Program-made: the position numbers and the translations under genes
Part shown: positions 31,318-42,403 of the stretch, piece after piece
How the letters are laid out: each line of letters opens with the position of its first letter
Position numbering within the stretch: position 1 is the first letter of the stretch
Assembly: GCF_039403185.1 (NCBI RefSeq)
Contig: NZ_CP135047.1
Span: forward strand, 310,001-374,000
DNA from: Buchnera aphidicola (Formosaphis micheliae)
GTDB lineage: Bacteria > Pseudomonadota > Gammaproteobacteria > Enterobacterales > Enterobacteriaceae
Reading direction: 5' to 3'
Length of the DNA: 64,000 nucleotides
The notes under the pieces: model-generated
What the model was told of the DNA's origin: nothing
The model's input: only the letters and a program-made list of their open reading frames with translations
Databases searched by the model: none

Positions 31318-31433
31318 ATACTATAATGTAAATAAATATATTTATACTTAATAAAAAATTTTTAGTATATGAATACAAAAATAATTATCGTATAATATAC
31401 TTTACTTTTATTATCATAAAATATAAAGAAAAT

Positions 31434-31775
31434 ATGGAAAAAAATAATATTTTTGAAAAAATTATCTCTAGACAAATAAAATCAGACATAATATTTCAAG
31501 ACAAAAGAGTTACAGCATTTAAAGATATTCGTCCTAAATATCCAGTTCATATTTTAATCGTGCCAAATACAAAAATTGTTTCATCTAATGAAATTAATGA
31601 AAACAATAAATATATTTTAACTGATATTTTTTTTACTGCTATTAATATAGCAAAAAAAATGGGTATACATAATTCAGGCTATCGTTTAATATTAAACTGC
31701 AATAATCACGGAAGACAAGAAATACCACATTTACATGTACATTTAATTGGAGGTGAACTACTAAAAAACATTTGA
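31434..31775 (+). CDS. hinT: HIT-family purine nucleoside phosphoramidase HinT
   Basis: Hydrolyses adenosine phosphoramidates. 113 residues (E. coli 119). The histidine triad is HLHVHLIGG near the C-terminus. The N-terminal FEKIISRQIKSDIIFQDKRVTAFKDI and PVHILIVPN match HinT. No strong ribosome site. It converges on the porin gene. Confidence 0.93.
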   Translation: MEKNNIFEKIISRQIKSDIIFQDKRVTAFKDIRPKYPVHILIVPNTKIVSSNEINENNKYILTDIFFTAINIAKKMGIHNSGYRLILNCNNHGRQEIPHLHVHLIGGELLKNI

Positions 31776-32103
31776 TATAATAAACAAATTCAAACCCATA
31801 ATACATAATTAAAATAATTTATATACAAATATATAACACTTAAATAAAAAATACGTTATTATCCTATAATATAAAAAATAAATTTAATAAATAATGATTA
31901 ATTTTACTTTTCATAAAACATCATAATTTTATCTATTTGCTCTGCTGAATTTCATTTTGTAATAACAATAAAACGAGTCAGTTAAAATGAAATGATTAAT
32001 CAGCAGAGATAATATTAATTAATATTATATTGTAATAATAATTTTCAATTTTTAAATATTATATAACATAGTAGATAATTAAATTAATACAAAATATCAT
32101 TTA
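31776..32103. other. convergent spacer between hinT and the porin gene
   Basis: 328 bases of AT-rich DNA whose only clear feature is the long hairpin at 31940-32008. Confidence 0.5.
31940..32008. terminator. long bidirectional hairpin between hinT and porin
   Basis: Arms 31940-31958 and 31984-32008 pair over 19 bases, with a five-base bulge in the right arm; CTCTGCTGA with TCAGCAGAG gives a GC-containing base. The genes on both sides point toward it, so it can serve both as a terminator. Its length and 25-base loop are more than a terminator needs. Confidence 0.6.
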
Positions 32104-33216
32104 TTAAAATTTATAAATGATACCGGCACTAATCACATTACCTTCATGAACTCCATCAATTATGTCAGCATTCTTATTATGTTTTAATAAATCAAATTTA
32201 TAATCTACATAAGAATACATGTGATCACTAAAATTATAATGACCAGATACATTCATTTGTCTATTTAAAACTCTTTTATCTGCAAAACTTTTTTGATCCA
32301 TTGTATGCATATTTTTTCCATATGATTCAGAGTAAGCTAAAGAAGAACTTAATCCAAAATCAAAATTATATTCACCAAAAAATTCTAAATTACTAGATTC
32401 ACCAATAAATTTAGTATTTTTAGCATATGGAGTTACATTATGACCTTCTCCATAAAAACCAGCAATATAACAATTATTTTTTGCATACTTTAAACCTATT
32501 CCATATGCATCAGCATTATCTCCTTGTCCATCCATAATTTGAATAGGTGTTCGATTACTAGAAAACCAAGATGCTACTGCAGTAATACCATATTTATTAG
32601 TGTATTGTATAGAACTACCCCAACCATCTCCATTTTCTTTAGCGAGATTAGAATGTTGATGTTTTGATTGATACTGTAAACTAGTTTTTAAATGATTTGA
32701 TAAACCAAAAAAATTATGATTACGATAAGTCAGTACATTGCTCGTACGATGAATTAAGAATGCATCATCTTCTTTAAAAAAATTGTTACCATGTACAAAA
32801 CCATGAGGATTGGTTACAGATTTAGCATCGTACATAATTCCGTAATTTCTTCCATAATCTATAGAACTCCAATTACCAAATTTAACTCCAACTAATCCTA
32901 AATTTATTTTATCATCATAATAATGTTTTATATACTTATCTAAAACAAAACCTTTTCCAGTATATTCTAAACAAGAATATCCTGTTAATTGATTACCAAT
33001 ATCTGTTGTTCCAAAAAGACCAATAGTATATTCACTAGCATCAACATCATATGTTTTAATTATAGAACGCGGTTGATTTACAAATCTATTTTTTTGATCA
33101 ATCTCTCCATAAACATTTAACGTATTTCCATTTTTATTATATATTTCTACTCCATATACTGTACTCATAATTAATAAAATTGGCATCATTATGATCAAAG
33201 CAATACGATTTATCAT
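32104..33216 (-). CDS. ompF: outer-membrane general porin (OmpF/OmpC type)
   Basis: Trimeric beta-barrel that lets small solutes across the outer membrane. 370 residues, full length. A signal peptide of about 22 residues ends near VYG, mature start VEIYNKNGNTLNVYGEID. Further porin marks are TRFGLKG-like regions, NSYG/GRNYG in loop 3 and the C-terminal Phe (VISAGIIYKF) needed for barrel assembly. It sits next to asnS, the E. coli ompF position. Loops are shorter on acidic residues than in E. coli, so selectivity may differ. Confidence 0.93.
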   Translation of the reverse strand: MINRIALIIMMPILLIMSTVYGVEIYNKNGNTLNVYGEIDQKNRFVNQPRSIIKTYDVDASEYTIGLFGTTDIGNQLTGYSCLEYTGKGFVLDKYIKHYYDDKINLGLVGVKFGNWSSIDYGRNYGIMYDAKSVTNPHGFVHGNNFFKEDDAFLIHRTSNVLTYRNHNFFGLSNHLKTSLQYQSKHQHSNLAKENGDGWGSSIQYTNKYGITAVASWFSSNRTPIQIMDGQGDNADAYGIGLKYAKNNCYIAGFYGEGHNVTPYAKNTKFIGESSNLEFFGEYNFDFGLSSSLAYSESYGKNMHTMDQKSFADKRVLNRQMNVSGHYNFSDHMYSYVDYKFDLLKHNKNADIIDGVHEGNVISAGIIYKF

Positions 33217-33287
33217 TTTTATCTATTACCTCATAACCTTCAGTTATATTTAATATTAAACAACTATTATTTTTTATTAACAGAATA

Positions 33288-33306
33288 ATAAAACAACTAG
33301 TTTTAT
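33288..33306 (-). terminator. possible asnS terminator
   Basis: A 7-bp inverted repeat (33288-33294 with 33300-33306) lies just past the asnS stop on the minus strand. It has one G-C pair only, and a T-containing run follows. Confidence 0.4.
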
Positions 33307-33328
33307 CTTATTGATTAATTTATGTTTA

Positions 33329-34723
33329 CTAAAAATCAATATTACGTACAGTTCTAGGAAAAGGGATCATATCTTTTATATTTTTAATACCAGTAATATA
33401 AGCTATAAACCTTTCTATACCTAGTCCAAAACCTGAATGAGGTACTGTACCATATTTTCTTAAATCTCTATACCACCAATAATCTTTCTTATTTAATCCT
33501 AACTCTAATAATCTACTATCTAATACTTCAAGTCTTTCTTCTCTTTGAGAACCACCTATAATTTCTCCAATATTAGGTAGTATTACGTCCATTGCAGATA
33601 CTGTTTTCTGATCGTTATTTAAACGCATATAAAATGCTTTTTTGTTTTTAGGATAGTTACTAATTATTACAGGTTTTTTAAAATATTTTTCAGTAATATA
33701 TCGTTCATGATCAGTTGATAAATTCATTCCTAAAAATACATCATTTCTAAATTTAATATTTGATTTTAATAAAATATTAACAACATCTATATAATTAATA
33801 TTAATAAAATCACTATCTAAAAAGTATTTTAACCGATTTACAATATTTAATTCATTAAAATTTTTTAAAAAAATAATGTCTTGTTTACATTCATTTAATA
33901 CAACAGATACCGAATATTTTAACATTTCTTCTGAAAAAGAACATATATCTTTCAATGTAAAAAAAGCTGTTTCTACTTCTAACATCCAGAATTCCGCTAG
34001 ATGTCTACTTGTATTTGAATTTTCTGCTCTAAAAGTTGGCCCAAAAGTATACACTTTTGACAGAGCACATGCATATGCTTCTAAAGTTAATTGACCAGAT
34101 ACAGTTAAAAATGACTCTTTACCAAAAAAATCTTCATTAAAATTAATATTTTTTTCTCCAGACATATTATGTATATCTAGAGTAGATACCCGAAACATTT
34201 CACCAGCACCTTCTGCATTAACTGCTGTAATTATAGGCGTAGCTACTAAAAAATAACCTTTTTGATCAAGAAATTTATGTAATGCTTTAATTAAAACATG
34301 TCTTATTCTAGTAATAGCTCCAATTAAATTAGTACGAATTCTTAAATGAGCAACATCTCTAAGATATTCTATACTATGTTTTTTTAAAGAAATTGGATAA
34401 GTGTTAGGATTTTTAATCCATCCTAATACTACTATTTTTATAGCTTTAACTTCATATACTTGTTCTTTTCCCTGAGATAAAATTAATTGTCCAGTAACAG
34501 TGACAGAACAACCAGATGTTAAATGTAACACCTCTGTAGTATAATTATTAAGAATATCACTTGCTACTACTTGTATAGAATTCAAACAAGAACCGTCATA
34601 AACATTAATAAATGATATTCCTAATTTTGAAGTTCTTCGACTCCGTACCCATCCTTGAATAATAATTATACTATCTAATTTTGTCCTATTTAAATGTACA
34701 TTAACTATTGATACTACATTCAT
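33329..34723 (-). CDS. asnS: asparaginyl-tRNA synthetase
   Basis: Charges tRNA-Asn. 464 residues (E. coli 466). N-terminal OB-fold with [21 protein letters not shown], class II motif 2 [19 protein letters not shown] and motif 3 GFGLGIERF. Start matches E. coli (MNVVSIV). Clear full-length gene. Confidence 0.96.
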   Translation of the reverse strand: MNVVSIVNVHLNRTKLDSIIIIQGWVRSRRTSKLGISFINVYDGSCLNSIQVVASDILNNYTTEVLHLTSGCSVTVTGQLILSQGKEQVYEVKAIKIVVLGWIKNPNTYPISLKKHSIEYLRDVAHLRIRTNLIGAITRIRHVLIKALHKFLDQKGYFLVATPIITAVNAEGAGEMFRVSTLDIHNMSGEKNINFNEDFFGKESFLTVSGQLTLEAYACALSKVYTFGPTFRAENSNTSRHLAEFWMLEVETAFFTLKDICSFSEEMLKYSVSVVLNECKQDIIFLKNFNELNIVNRLKYFLDSDFININYIDVVNILLKSNIKFRNDVFLGMNLSTDHERYITEKYFKKPVIISNYPKNKKAFYMRLNNDQKTVSAMDVILPNIGEIIGGSQREERLEVLDSRLLELGLNKKDYWWYRDLRKYGTVPHSGFGLGIERFIAYITGIKNIKDMIPFPRTVRNIDF

Positions 34724-35234
34724 AAATCATTCCATTAATATCATCTAATTAATTAAATTAAATTATATCTCATACTATCTTAAATTAACAAGTATACTAA
34801 AATAATTATTAATAATTACTTGAGTTAAAATTAAATCAATATATTTTATAAAATTATTTTTTTAAAATATGCATATCTTATATACATATAAATATTTATT
34901 TTAAATATAATAAAATATTTAATAATTATATATTAAAAAATATATTAATTAATACACATTTATTTTAAATTAAATAAACATAATGATCATTGTATATTTA
35001 TTTAATAAATAAGCAATATAGATATCTAATAATCTTTATAATCTCTTGTGAATATAAAAATATAGTTTTATATATATTTTATATTATATCAATCATATTA
35101 TGTAAAATTACATATTTATTTTTAATTATAACTATATATAATATGAAAATCTATTAAATCTGTACATTGTACATATAATATAGAATATTCACAAACAACA
35201 TTAATATAAACATACTTATAATTAAAAAAAATAA
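34724..35234. other. spacer between asnS and trhO without a gene
   Basis: 511 bases with no recognisable coding remnant. Some relatives carry other genes around this point, but nothing readable remains here. Confidence 0.5.
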
Positions 35235-36182
35235 TTAAATAATACCATATAATTGATCAAAACAATTAACTGAACAACAACCATAAAATGTTTCATTACA
35301 TGAAATACATTGAATAAAAAGTTTATGACAAAAGTTATAATTACAATTTCTATGAGTATCACAAGCTTCATAGCATTGATGACAATAAGAAATAATATCT
35401 TTAGAAACTCGTTCTCCTAATCTAGCATCAAATACAAAATTTTTTCCTTTAAAACGAATAGGTAACTTATTTTTTTTAGCATCATGCACATACCCTAAAA
35501 TACCTCCATAAATATGATATATTTTTTTAAAACCATTTATCTTCATCCAAAAAGTAGCCTTCTCGCAACGAATACCACCTGTACAGTACATAACAATTTT
35601 TTTATTTTTTTTATTATGGAATAAATCTACAATAACTTTTAGTTGATCACGAAAAGTATTTTTATAAATTACTACTGCATTTTCAAAATGACCTACTTCA
35701 TATTCATAAATATTTCTCATATCAATAAACGTCACATCATTATCATCTAACATCATATTAACACGACTAGCTGTTAAATATACACCAACATTTTTATTGT
35801 CAAATAATACATCTTCATTAAAACCATCTGCAACAATTTTATTTCTTACTTTCACACGTAAACTCCAAAAAGATTGTTTACGATCCAACGCATGATTCAT
35901 ATTAAAATGATAAAATTGATTACATAATGTAAATAAATATGCCTTCATTATAGTATAATTTTTTATTGGTACACTAATTTGTGCATTAATACCTTCATTT
36001 GCAATATAAATTCTACCTAATATGTTTAAATCATTAAAACCTGTATATAAATTATTTCTAATTAATGTAGGATTACTAATATCACAATATTTATAAAAAG
36101 AAATTGTTATACGTTCTTCACTATCATATACAAAATTAGATTTTAATAATTTGTTAGAAATACGATTATAAAGATATGACAT
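35235..36182 (-). CDS. trhO: tRNA U34 hydroxylase TrhO (YceA)
   Basis: Rhodanese-domain protein that hydroxylates U34 of some tRNAs with oxygen. 315 residues (E. coli 350; the basic C-terminal tail is absent). N-terminal acylphosphatase-like domain with YIANEGINAQIS, then the rhodanese domain with VTFIDMRNIYEYEVGHF and the active Cys in MYCTGGIRCEKA, then a Cys-rich C-terminal cluster (CHQCYEACDTHRNC and later CxxC pairs) that looks metal-binding. Confidence 0.93.
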   Translation of the reverse strand: MSYLYNRISNKLLKSNFVYDSEERITISFYKYCDISNPTLIRNNLYTGFNDLNILGRIYIANEGINAQISVPIKNYTIMKAYLFTLCNQFYHFNMNHALDRKQSFWSLRVKVRNKIVADGFNEDVLFDNKNVGVYLTASRVNMMLDDNDVTFIDMRNIYEYEVGHFENAVVIYKNTFRDQLKVIVDLFHNKKNKKIVMYCTGGIRCEKATFWMKINGFKKIYHIYGGILGYVHDAKKNKLPIRFKGKNFVFDARLGERVSKDIISYCHQCYEACDTHRNCNYNFCHKLFIQCISCNETFYGCCSVNCFDQLYGII

Positions 36183-36395
36183 ATATCATTATTCCTTTAC
36201 AAAAAAATATTTTATATTTTAAACAATATAAATTTTATCCATATATAAAAAACCATAAAAACTATTTTTTATATTCTATAAAGTTAAATTAATATGAAAC
36301 AAAATTATATATCATATATAATAAAATAAAAATTAAAAAATATATGTATTTATAATATAAAAATGATTACTTTTATATAAAACTATTTTATTGTA

Positions 36396-39251
36396 TCATA
36401 ATTCTAATATCAATTGTATTTGCTTAATTAATTTATATTGCATATTTTCTAAATTTAATAACGTTAATTTATCTTTTTTAATAATATTAATTGGGGCAAA
36501 TTTTACATATTTTTTATCTGATAATTTATTTTTTATATTTATTAAATTTGACTGAATAATATGTATTTCCTTATATAAACGAGTGATCTCAAAATCTTTA
36601 TCTACTATACCTGAAATAGGAACTGATAATTCTGCACCATCTAAAAGTTTAGTAATCGATAAAGGAAGTTTTGCATTATCTGAAACAATAGTAATACTTT
36701 TTAATTGAGCTAACATTTTTAAATAATTTTCATGTATTTTAATAATATCAATTATTTTGCTATCTACATGTTTAAAAAATACAGGTAATAATTTATTAGC
36801 AAGAGATTTAATTGATGAACGAATGTTTCTAATAGAAACTACTACAGATTGAATCCAATTCATATTAAATATTACTGAATTATCTATTAAATTAATATTA
36901 TATTCAGGAAATTTCCGCAACATAATACTCTTATCTGAAATATTAGTCAATATTCTAATTCTTTGCCAAATTTCTTCAGTAATAAAAGGAATAATTGGAT
37001 GAGCCAAACATAATAACGCTTCAAGTACTTGTACTAAAGTATATTTAGTACCTGTTAAATCTAAACGATCTGAACTATGAATAAATTTTTTTACTGATTC
37101 TAAATACCAATCGCAAAATTTATACCATACAAAATCATATAATATATTAGATGCTTGATCAAATCGATAAGTATCTAAAGCATTGCGATATTTCTTTACA
37201 ACATCATTAAATTCTAAGATGATCCATTGATCAGCTAAAGTTAAAAATTTAAAATGTTTATACTGAATTAATTCTTTATTTGACACATTTAGCAAAATGA
37301 ATCGACTAGCGTTCCATAACTTATTGCAAAAATTACGATAACCTTTTAGTCGATTCATATCCCAAACAATTTCACGTGCAGTTGATGCTAAAGAAGAAAA
37401 AGTAAACCGTAACGCATCAGCACCTGTTGCCTGAATGCCTTTTGGAAATAATTTTTTAGTCTTTAGAACAATATCCTGCAAATTATGAGATTTAATCATA
37501 TAAATTGTACGTTTGTTAATTAACTGTTCTAAACTAATACCATCAATCATATCTATAGGATCAATTACATTACCATGTGATTTAGACATTTTTTTTCCAT
37601 TTTCATCACGAATTAACCCTGTAATATATATAGTTTTAAATGGTATTTGTGGATTTCCTTTATCATCCTTTATTAGATACATGGTTAACATAATCATACG
37701 AGCTATCCAAAAAAATATAATATCAAAACCACTAACTAAAACACTAGTGGGATGAAAACGCTTTAAAAAATCTGTATTATTTGGCCAACCTAATGAAGCA
37801 AATGACCATAAACTAGAAGAAAACCATGTATCTAATACATCTTCATCTTGTGTAATTATTTTATCTGAATTAATATTATATTTTTGACGAACCTCCATTT
37901 CATTTTTTCCAACATATATATTATTATCTAAATCATACCAAACAGGAATTCGATGTCCCCACCATAATTGTCTAGAAATACACCAATCTTGAATATTTTC
38001 CATCCATGAAAAATATAAATTTTTATATTGTTTTGGAATAAATACAATATCTCCGTTCCTCACCGCTTGCGTTGCTACTTTTGCTAATTGAGTGGTGCGT
38101 AAATACCACTGATTAGTTAACATTGGTTCAATTACTGATCCACTTCTATCACCATGCGGTACCATAATTTTACGTGAAATAACTTGATCTAATAAATTTA
38201 ATATACTTAGTTCATCAATAATATACTTTCTTGCAATAAAACGATCTAAGTTTTTAAATTGAGTAGGAATAACATATGATTGATAATCATATATTTTCCC
38301 AGAAATATTAAAACATTTTGGAAAATCTATTATCTTACCGTCTAAAGTAAAAATATTAATAATTGGTAAATTATGTTTTATACTCACCTTATAATCATTA
38401 AAATCGTGCCCTGGTGTAATTTTTACACATCCAGTGTCTTGATTTATTTTAACATATTCATCAAAAATAATAGGAATAGGACGATTGATTAATGGAATTA
38501 AAACATGTTTACCTAATAACTTTAAATACCTTTTATCATTAGGATTAATAGCTATCGCTACATCACCAAATAATGTTTCTGGACGAGTAGTCGCAACCAC
38601 TAAATATTTATCTTTATAAAACGCTGAACAATCTTCCAATAAAGGATATTTAATATACCATATAAATCCATTAACTAGTTTATTGTTAACCTCTAAATCA
38701 GAGACCACTGTTTGCATCTTTGGATCCCAATTTACTAATCTTTTTTTTCTGTAAATTAAATTATCTTTATACAGTAAAATAAACGCTTGTATTACAGCTT
38801 GTGAAATACCCATATCTAATGTAAAACGCTCACGACTCCAATCAACAGAATTACCCAACCTGCGCATTTGATAAACAATTTCTGAACTAGATAACTTCTT
38901 CCACTCCCATATCTTGTTTATAAATTTTTTTCTTGTATATTCTTGTCTATTTTTTTTTTCTTCCAGTAATAATTTTTTTTCAACAATTACTTGTGTTGCA
39001 ATACCAGCATGATCAGTTCCTACTTGCCAAAAAGTGTTATCACCCATCATCCGATGATACCTAATTAAAATATCCATTATAGTCTGTTGAAAAGCATGCC
39101 CCATATGCAAATTACCTGTAATATTAGGAGGCGGAATCATAATACAAAAATTATTTTTACTTAAATTATTAGTTGGTTGAAACAATAAATTAGTTTCCCA
39201 AAAATTATATAAATGTTTCTCAATATCTTGTGGTATAAAATTTTTTTTCAT
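36396..39251 (-). CDS. valS: valyl-tRNA synthetase
   Basis: Charges tRNA-Val and edits misacylated Thr. From the ATG at 39251 it is 951 residues, exactly the E. coli length; a TTG at 39272 would add seven. Class I motifs are HMGH in PPNITGNLHMGHAF and KMSKS in GKKMSKSHGN. The editing domain has ATTRPETLFGD. The C-terminal coiled coil (about 880-951) is kept. valS-pepA is the enterobacterial arrangement, with holC missing between. Confidence 0.96.
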   Translation of the reverse strand: MKKNFIPQDIEKHLYNFWETNLLFQPTNNLSKNNFCIMIPPPNITGNLHMGHAFQQTIMDILIRYHRMMGDNTFWQVGTDHAGIATQVIVEKKLLLEEKKNRQEYTRKKFINKIWEWKKLSSSEIVYQMRRLGNSVDWSRERFTLDMGISQAVIQAFILLYKDNLIYRKKRLVNWDPKMQTVVSDLEVNNKLVNGFIWYIKYPLLEDCSAFYKDKYLVVATTRPETLFGDVAIAINPNDKRYLKLLGKHVLIPLINRPIPIIFDEYVKINQDTGCVKITPGHDFNDYKVSIKHNLPIINIFTLDGKIIDFPKCFNISGKIYDYQSYVIPTQFKNLDRFIARKYIIDELSILNLLDQVISRKIMVPHGDRSGSVIEPMLTNQWYLRTTQLAKVATQAVRNGDIVFIPKQYKNLYFSWMENIQDWCISRQLWWGHRIPVWYDLDNNIYVGKNEMEVRQKYNINSDKIITQDEDVLDTWFSSSLWSFASLGWPNNTDFLKRFHPTSVLVSGFDIIFFWIARMIMLTMYLIKDDKGNPQIPFKTIYITGLIRDENGKKMSKSHGNVIDPIDMIDGISLEQLINKRTIYMIKSHNLQDIVLKTKKLFPKGIQATGADALRFTFSSLASTAREIVWDMNRLKGYRNFCNKLWNASRFILLNVSNKELIQYKHFKFLTLADQWIILEFNDVVKKYRNALDTYRFDQASNILYDFVWYKFCDWYLESVKKFIHSSDRLDLTGTKYTLVQVLEALLCLAHPIIPFITEEIWQRIRILTNISDKSIMLRKFPEYNINLIDNSVIFNMNWIQSVVVSIRNIRSSIKSLANKLLPVFFKHVDSKIIDIIKIHENYLKMLAQLKSITIVSDNAKLPLSITKLLDGAELSVPISGIVDKDFEITRLYKEIHIIQSNLINIKNKLSDKKYVKFAPINIIKKDKLTLLNLENMQYKLIKQIQLILEL

Positions 39252-39409
39252 ATGTATACTTTTAATAATCAATATTATATTTATTAGTTTAACAATAATA
39301 ATTAATTATATACCTCGTATTTTATCAGATAATAAACTACTATATAATATTTAATTTTTATTCAATATTATTTAATAAATAATTATATTATATTAATTTA
39401 ATATATTTT

Positions 39410-40924
39410 TTAAGAATAAAAATTTAAACCAGATTTGTTTAATAAAAATTGAATTAATAATAAAATAGGTCTTCCAGTAGAACCTTTATTTTTACCAGAA
39501 ACCCAACTTGTACCTGCTATATCTATATGGGCCCAATGATATTTTTTAACAAAATGAGATAAAAAACAAGCTGCAGTAATTGCTCCAGCTGATTTTGTAT
39601 TACTAATATTAGCTAAATCAGCAAAATTAGAATGTAAAGTATCTTTATATTTATCAAATATAGGTAACTGCCATACTGTATCTCCAGTTTGTTTACTAGC
39701 CTTAATTATATCTTTAACTAATAAATTACAGTTAGAAAATAAACCACTAATACTATTTCCTAAAGCAGTCACACACGCACCAGTCAAAGTAGCAATATCA
39801 ATTACTATACTTGGTTGAAATCTTTCTACATAAGTTAATATATCACATAATATTAAACGTCCTTCAGCATCAGTATCTAAAACTTCTACTGTTGCTCCAG
39901 ACATCGTTTTAATAATATCGCCTGGACGAAATGCTCCTCCACCTGGCATATTTTCACAACTAGCTAAAATTCCTATAATATTTAAAGGTAATTTTAATTT
40001 TATTACAATATACATTATACCATATACAACAGCAGCTCCTGACATATCATATTTCATTTCATCCATACATTTTGAAGATTTGATAGATAATCCTCCAGAA
40101 TCGAATGTGACTCCTTTACCAATTAAAATAATTGATTGAAACATATTGTTATTTAATCCATTATATTTTATTAATGACATATAAGGTTTATTTTTTGAAC
40201 CTTTGCTTACCGCTAAATATGCATTCATACCTAACATATTAAGTAATTTTTCATCTACTATCTCTATTGATAATTTAGAATCGCTATTTTGTTCTAAATT
40301 TTTTACTTTTAATTTTAAATAATTAGGTGTACAAATATTAGGAGGTAGATTAGCAAGATCTTTAGTTTCTTTAATACCTTGATTAATAATTACCCCATGT
40401 TGTATAGCCATTTCTCCAAAAAATATATCTGACTTTTGATAAATATTAAAAAATATATTATGCAACGTTGATCGTTTGATTTTATATATACTTTTAAAAT
40501 AATTAAATTGATATGAAAACTTTTCAATTACTTCTAAAGCTACCCTAATCTTCCAATACATATTTTTATTATCTATAAATAAGTTGTTTATAAATAATAC
40601 TGCCTCCGTAGCAGATGTACTGTTTAAAACATACATAGTTTTTAAAAGAATCTTTCTATATATATCTTCATTAAAATCAGATTCTTTTCCACATCCTATT
40701 AATAAAACTCTATCAGAAAAAATATGAGGAACATTATATAACAATAAAAATTGATTAACTTTTCCTTCTAATTCTCCAGATAAAATATATTTATTAATAC
40801 ATCCTTTACTAATTTCATCTAAATATTTTGCAGCTATAGATAATTTTTTATTTTCAAAAACACCTACTACTACACATTCTTTTTTTAATTGTTCTACATT
40901 AAAATAATTTATATGAAATTTCAT
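39410..40924 (-). CDS. pepA: leucyl aminopeptidase PepA
   Basis: Zinc/manganese aminopeptidase, hexameric; the E. coli protein also binds DNA. 504 residues from the ATG at 40924 (E. coli 503), with GGTGA six bases upstream; an in-frame start at 40972 is not supported. Metal-site stretches are GKGVTFDSGGLSIK, MKYDMSGAAVVYG and the signature DTDAEGRL, where the family has NTDAEGRL: the first Asn is Asp here. It diverges from argF over 370 bases; in E. coli PepA also acts at carAB, and pyrBI next door has decayed. Confidence 0.94.
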   Translation of the reverse strand: MKFHINYFNVEQLKKECVVVGVFENKKLSIAAKYLDEISKGCINKYILSGELEGKVNQFLLLYNVPHIFSDRVLLIGCGKESDFNEDIYRKILLKTMYVLNSTSATEAVLFINNLFIDNKNMYWKIRVALEVIEKFSYQFNYFKSIYKIKRSTLHNIFFNIYQKSDIFFGEMAIQHGVIINQGIKETKDLANLPPNICTPNYLKLKVKNLEQNSDSKLSIEIVDEKLLNMLGMNAYLAVSKGSKNKPYMSLIKYNGLNNNMFQSIILIGKGVTFDSGGLSIKSSKCMDEMKYDMSGAAVVYGIMYIVIKLKLPLNIIGILASCENMPGGGAFRPGDIIKTMSGATVEVLDTDAEGRLILCDILTYVERFQPSIVIDIATLTGACVTALGNSISGLFSNCNLLVKDIIKASKQTGDTVWQLPIFDKYKDTLHSNFADLANISNTKSAGAITAACFLSHFVKKYHWAHIDIAGTSWVSGKNKGSTGRPILLLIQFLLNKSGLNFYS

Positions 40925-41294
40925 AATTTCACCCAAAGCAATTTTATTTAAAATATTAAATAATAAATCCATTAATTATAAATATAAAAATAAGATATAC
41001 AACAATATATCTTGTCAAACTATAGTTTAAGATATAAGATTAAAATAAATTTAAGAATAAAATAAAAGAATATTTTATAATATCATAATGAAATTAATAT
41101 TCATTTATTTATTACAAAGATATTTTAATTATTTACTAACATATTTTATTGATAATATCACACTTATAACATTACAACATAATAATATATGATTAACATC
41201 ATAATTAGTATATTTTTAGTTAAAATATCATATAAATTATATGGTAATAAATAACATTTAAAACAATTATTTTTTTAAAAAAAAGATTTTTAAT
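40925..41294. promoter_or_regulatory. divergent leader region of pepA and argF
   Basis: 370 bases between outward-facing genes; promoters for both should lie here. No ARG-box-like pair could be told apart from the AT background. No coding remnant. Confidence 0.4.
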
Positions 41295-42314
41295 ATGAAC
41301 ACATTATATAACCGTCATTTTCTAAAACTATCTGATTTTACACAATCTGAAATAATGTATTTAATTAAATTAGCCATAAAATTAAAACAAATAAAAAAAA
41401 ATAAAAAAGAAATACAATATCTTTTAAAAAAAAATATTGTATTAATTTTTGAAAAAGCATCCACTCGTACAAGGTGTGCTTTTGAAGTAGCAGCATTTGA
41501 TCAAGGAGCAAATGTCACTTATTTAGGTCCTGGTAATACGCATTTTGAATATAAAGAATCTATTATAGATACTGTTAAAGTATTAAGTAGAATGTATCAT
41601 GGTATACAATATAGAGGTCATGACCATAATATTGTAAAAACATTATCTCAATTTTCTACTATTCCAGTTTGGAATGGATTAACAGATAAATATCATCCTA
41701 CTCAACTTTTAGCTGATTTGTGTACTATACAAGAATTATGTACTCAAAAATATATGCATGAAATTCATTGTGCTTACGTTGGTAATGCAAAAAACAACAT
41801 TAGTCATACCCTTTTAGAAGCAGCAGCAATAACAGGATTAAACTTAAGATTAGTAGCTCCTAAACAATATTGGCCTGATAAAAAAATTTTATTAAAATGT
41901 CAATTAATAGCACAAAAAAAATATGGAACAATCATTTGTACTGAAAATGTTGCTGAAGGAGTAAAAAATGTAGATTTTATATATACAGACGTTTGGGTAT
42001 CTATGGGAGAATCTGATAAATTATGGGAAAAAAGAATTCAACTATTAAAAAAATATCAAGTCAATGATACTATGATTAATTTAACAGAAAATGAACATGT
42101 CAAAATACTACATTGTTTACCTGCTTTTCATGATCAAACTACTATAATAGGGAAAAAAATATTAAACAAATTTAATTTACAAACAGGAATGGAAATTACT
42201 CATTCTATTTTTAAAAAACATTCTGATACTATTTTCGAACAATCTGAAAATAGATTACATACTATCAAAGCTTTAATTATATCTACTCTAACAGAAAATA
42301 ATCTCGTATCCTAA
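41295..42314 (+). CDS. argF: ornithine carbamoyltransferase
   Basis: Makes citrulline in arginine synthesis, an essential amino acid supplied to the host. 339 residues (E. coli 334). Carbamoyl-phosphate motif [13 protein letters not shown] near residue 55, ornithine-side HPTQ in [10 protein letters not shown], and HCLPAFHD near 275. All catalytic motifs are intact, in contrast to the related pyrB just downstream. E. coli has two paralogues; which one this derives from (argI is next to pyrB) cannot be told from name alone. Confidence 0.95.
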   Translation: MNTLYNRHFLKLSDFTQSEIMYLIKLAIKLKQIKKNKKEIQYLLKKNIVLIFEKASTRTRCAFEVAAFDQGANVTYLGPGNTHFEYKESIIDTVKVLSRMYHGIQYRGHDHNIVKTLSQFSTIPVWNGLTDKYHPTQLLADLCTIQELCTQKYMHEIHCAYVGNAKNNISHTLLEAAAITGLNLRLVAPKQYWPDKKILLKCQLIAQKKYGTIICTENVAEGVKNVDFIYTDVWVSMGESDKLWEKRIQLLKKYQVNDTMINLTENEHVKILHCLPAFHDQTTIIGKKILNKFNLQTGMEITHSIFKKHSDTIFEQSENRLHTIKALIISTLTENNLVS

Positions 42315-42403
42315 AAAATCACATATAAATAATTAAAAAAAAACTATATCAATTAAATTACATAAAATAAATATTTTTACATCATTTCTTAAAGTAAATA
42401 AAT

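Noticed and set aside
31022-31378. Minus-strand open frame overlapping the end of ptsG
   Set aside because: Antisense to the conserved EIIB domain with no homology; a shadow frame. Similar antisense frames inside minD, yoaE, pnp, infB and obgE were dismissed for the same reason.
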